From NCBI GenBank assembly GCA_020345785.1, contig CP070771.1, forward strand, positions 4,401,220 through 4,409,279: DNA of 8,060 bases, given 5' to 3'. Made by a program: the position numbers and the translations under genes. Origin of the DNA: Desulfobacterales bacterium. GTDB lineage: Bacteria > Desulfobacterota > Desulfobacteria > Desulfobacterales > JAFDCJ01. Of the stretch, positions 6,904-8,060 are shown one piece after another. The notes beneath the pieces were generated by a model. That model did not search any database. It saw only the letters and a program-made list of their open reading frames with translations, and was not told where the DNA came from. Numbering within the stretch: position 1 is the stretch's first letter; each line of letters opens with the position of its first letter.

Positions 6904-7058
6904 TATGCCCGTCTTGCCGAGTGTAGACTGTTTGATACACAACTCTCTTACACTTTTCGATGCAATCTGTCGAGTCTATTCTTATCAATTTTTTAAATGA
7001 TGAATTTTGTGGTATAGGTTTTCAGACTCTTTTCAAAAATAAATGTTGAAACCAAACC
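6904..7058. promoter_or_regulatory. divergent intergenic region with candidate operator repeats
   Basis: This AT-rich stretch lies between the divergent activator and dehydrogenase genes and should hold both promoters. GTGTA (6921-6925) and TACAC (6936-6940) form an inverted repeat with a 10-base spacer, and a further TACAC lies at 6949-6953. GAGTCT (6972-6977) and AGACTC (7024-7029) form a second, widely spaced pair. For the activator, TTGATA, 17 bases, then TTGCAT on the minus strand (around 6992-6964) is a weak sigma-70 candidate. No convincing sigma-54 -24/-12 pair was found here. Confidence 0.35.
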
Positions 7059-7074
7059 GGGAGGTTGAGAGCTT

Positions 7075-8013
7075 ATGGAAATTGAATCCATCGCAATTGT
7101 TGGAACAGGGGTCATTGGGTCCAGTTGGGCGGCCTTTTATGCCGCCAAAGGCCATCCGGTCAAGATGTACGATGTGGATGCAGACCAATGTCGGAAGGGG
7201 CACCAGCAGGCTATGGGTATTATCGAAATGCTGCGGGAACAGGGGGTATTATCTGCAGATGCCGTTGCCGATGCGGTCGGCAGGATCACAACGACCTCTA
7301 AACTTGCCCAGGCCGTTGAGGGCGTCCAGCTGGTCCAGGAAAATGCCGCTGAAAATTATGCGGTCAAACAGCAGGTGTTTGAAGCCCTCGATGCCGTGAC
7401 AGCGCCCGATGTGGTGCTGGCGAGCAGCTCGTCGGGCTTGCTGATGACCGAAATCCAGAAAGTGACGCGTTATCCCGGACGCTGCCTGATTGCCCACCCG
7501 TTTAACCCGCCGCATCTGATCCCGCTGGTTGAATTGGTCCCCGGAGAGGCGACGGAGGATAAGACCATTGCCGAAATGAAACGCTTCTACGAAGCGGTGG
7601 GAAAGGTACCGGTCGTCTTGAAAAAGGCGGTCCCCGGGCACATTGCCAACCGCCTGGCAATGGCCTTGTGGCGCGAAGCCGTCGACCTCGTCGTGCAGGG
7701 CATCGCCAGCGTCGAAGACGTGGACAAAGCCGTGTGCGCCGGCCCGGGCCTGCGGTGGGCGATTATGGGTCCGCACTTGATTTATCATCTTGGAGGGGGC
7801 GAAGGCGGGATGGACCATTTTATCGACCACTTCGGCCCGGCTGTCAAAATCTGGTGGGAAAGCATGGCCACCTGGACGACCCTGCCGCCGGAAACAAAAC
7901 AAGTGCTGATCGCAGGTTTGAAAAAAGAAATGGGCGATAGATCCTTAGCGGAAATCAACCGCTTGCGGGACGAAAAGCTTTGCGGGCTGCTGAAGCTCAT
8001 CTATGATCGTTAA
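7075..8013 (+). CDS. 3-hydroxyacyl-CoA dehydrogenase family; L-carnitine dehydrogenase-like
   Basis: This 312-residue NAD-dependent dehydrogenase has a Rossmann domain with GTGVIG (10-15), and Asp33 at the end of the second strand favours NAD over NADP. Ser117-Ser120 and HPFNPP (141-146) follow. His141 and Glu153 are spaced as the His-Glu catalytic dyad of the family, and Asn192 lies in the conserved ANRL. The short C-terminal domain carries AGPGLRWAIMGP (222-233) and GGGEGGMDHFIDHFGP (240-255). These resemble L-carnitine dehydrogenases and lambda-crystallin/L-gulonate dehydrogenases more than classical 3-hydroxybutyryl-CoA dehydrogenase. The expected reaction is oxidation of a 3-hydroxy group to a 3-oxo group on a free acid or CoA ester; the substrate cannot be fixed by sequence alone. 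GGGAGG (7059-7064) lies ten bases before the ATG, slightly far but strong. It is divergent from the sigma-54 activator, a plausible regulator. Confidence 0.88.
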   Translation: MEIESIAIVGTGVIGSSWAAFYAAKGHPVKMYDVDADQCRKGHQQAMGIIEMLREQGVLSADAVADAVGRITTTSKLAQAVEGVQLVQENAAENYAVKQQVFEALDAVTAPDVVLASSSSGLLMTEIQKVTRYPGRCLIAHPFNPPHLIPLVELVPGEATEDKTIAEMKRFYEAVGKVPVVLKKAVPGHIANRLAMALWREAVDLVVQGIASVEDVDKAVCAGPGLRWAIMGPHLIYHLGGGEGGMDHFIDHFGPAVKIWWESMATWTTLPPETKQVLIAGLKKEMGDRSLAEINRLRDEKLCGLLKLIYDR

Positions 8014-8060
8014 ACCGTTTCAGGGTTAAGAGGTTCAAAGATTTAGGGTTCAGGGTTCAA
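8014..8060. repeat. start of an intergenic repeat of AGGGTTC-like heptamers
   Basis: Just after the dehydrogenase stop are AGGGTTA (8022-8028), AGGTTCA (8031-8037) and two head-to-tail AGGGTTC units (8045-8051 and 8052-8058). The array is cut by the window edge. No terminator hairpin is visible before it. Confidence 0.5.

Noticed and set aside
7059..7072. GG-N10-GC sigma-54-like match before the dehydrogenase
   Set aside because: It coincides with the ribosome binding site; transcription from it would start inside the coding sequence.
7249..7902. 217-residue minus-strand ORF opposite the dehydrogenase
   Set aside because: It is an antisense shadow of a well-supported gene, with no recognisable motif.

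Overview
The window looks like chromosomal DNA of an anaerobic deltaproteobacterium-type organism (Desulfobacterota, Desulfobacterales-like). This is inferred from gene content (PAS histidine kinase, PAS/sigma-54 activator, DUF1638 protein, hydantoinase/oxoprolinase-like ATPase, deacetylase-family enzyme) and from AT-rich intergenic repeats; no rRNA or other marker gene is present to prove it. No tRNA, rRNA, CRISPR array, transposase or phage gene was seen.

Layout, left to right. 1-1141 (minus) is the N-terminal 380 residues of a two-PAS sensor histidine kinase that runs off the left edge. 1142-1399 is a 258-base non-coding leader rich in inverted repeats. 1400-2716 (minus) is a histone-deacetylase/AcuC-type metallohydrolase with an added C-terminal four-cysteine module. 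2717-2935 is AT-rich spacer holding a ~119-base imperfect inverted repeat built of 7- and 8-base units. 2936-4618 (minus) is a HyuA-like ASKHA ATPase, 4745-5443 (minus) a DUF1638 protein, and 5489-6892 (minus) a PAS-AAA+-Fis sigma-54 activator. A 182-base divergent intergenic region follows, then 7075-8013 (plus), a 3-hydroxyacyl-CoA/L-carnitine dehydrogenase family enzyme. The last 47 bases begin another intergenic repeat of AGGGTTC-like units.

How the genes may work together. The activator, DUF1638 gene and HyuA-like gene run in the same direction with gaps of 45 and 126 bases and may form one transcription unit; the deacetylase follows after 219 bases and may or may not belong. The dehydrogenase is divergent from the activator, a common regulator/target arrangement. 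The most interesting reading, which is inference only, is a regulated catabolic locus for a hydroxylated quaternary amine or similar 3-hydroxy acid: the dehydrogenase would oxidise the 3-hydroxyl group, and the HyuA-like ATPase plus DUF1638 protein would serve accessory roles, possibly for corrinoid-dependent methyl transfer. No methyltransferase or corrinoid protein lies in the window, so the flanking sequence to the right of 8060 is the decisive test.
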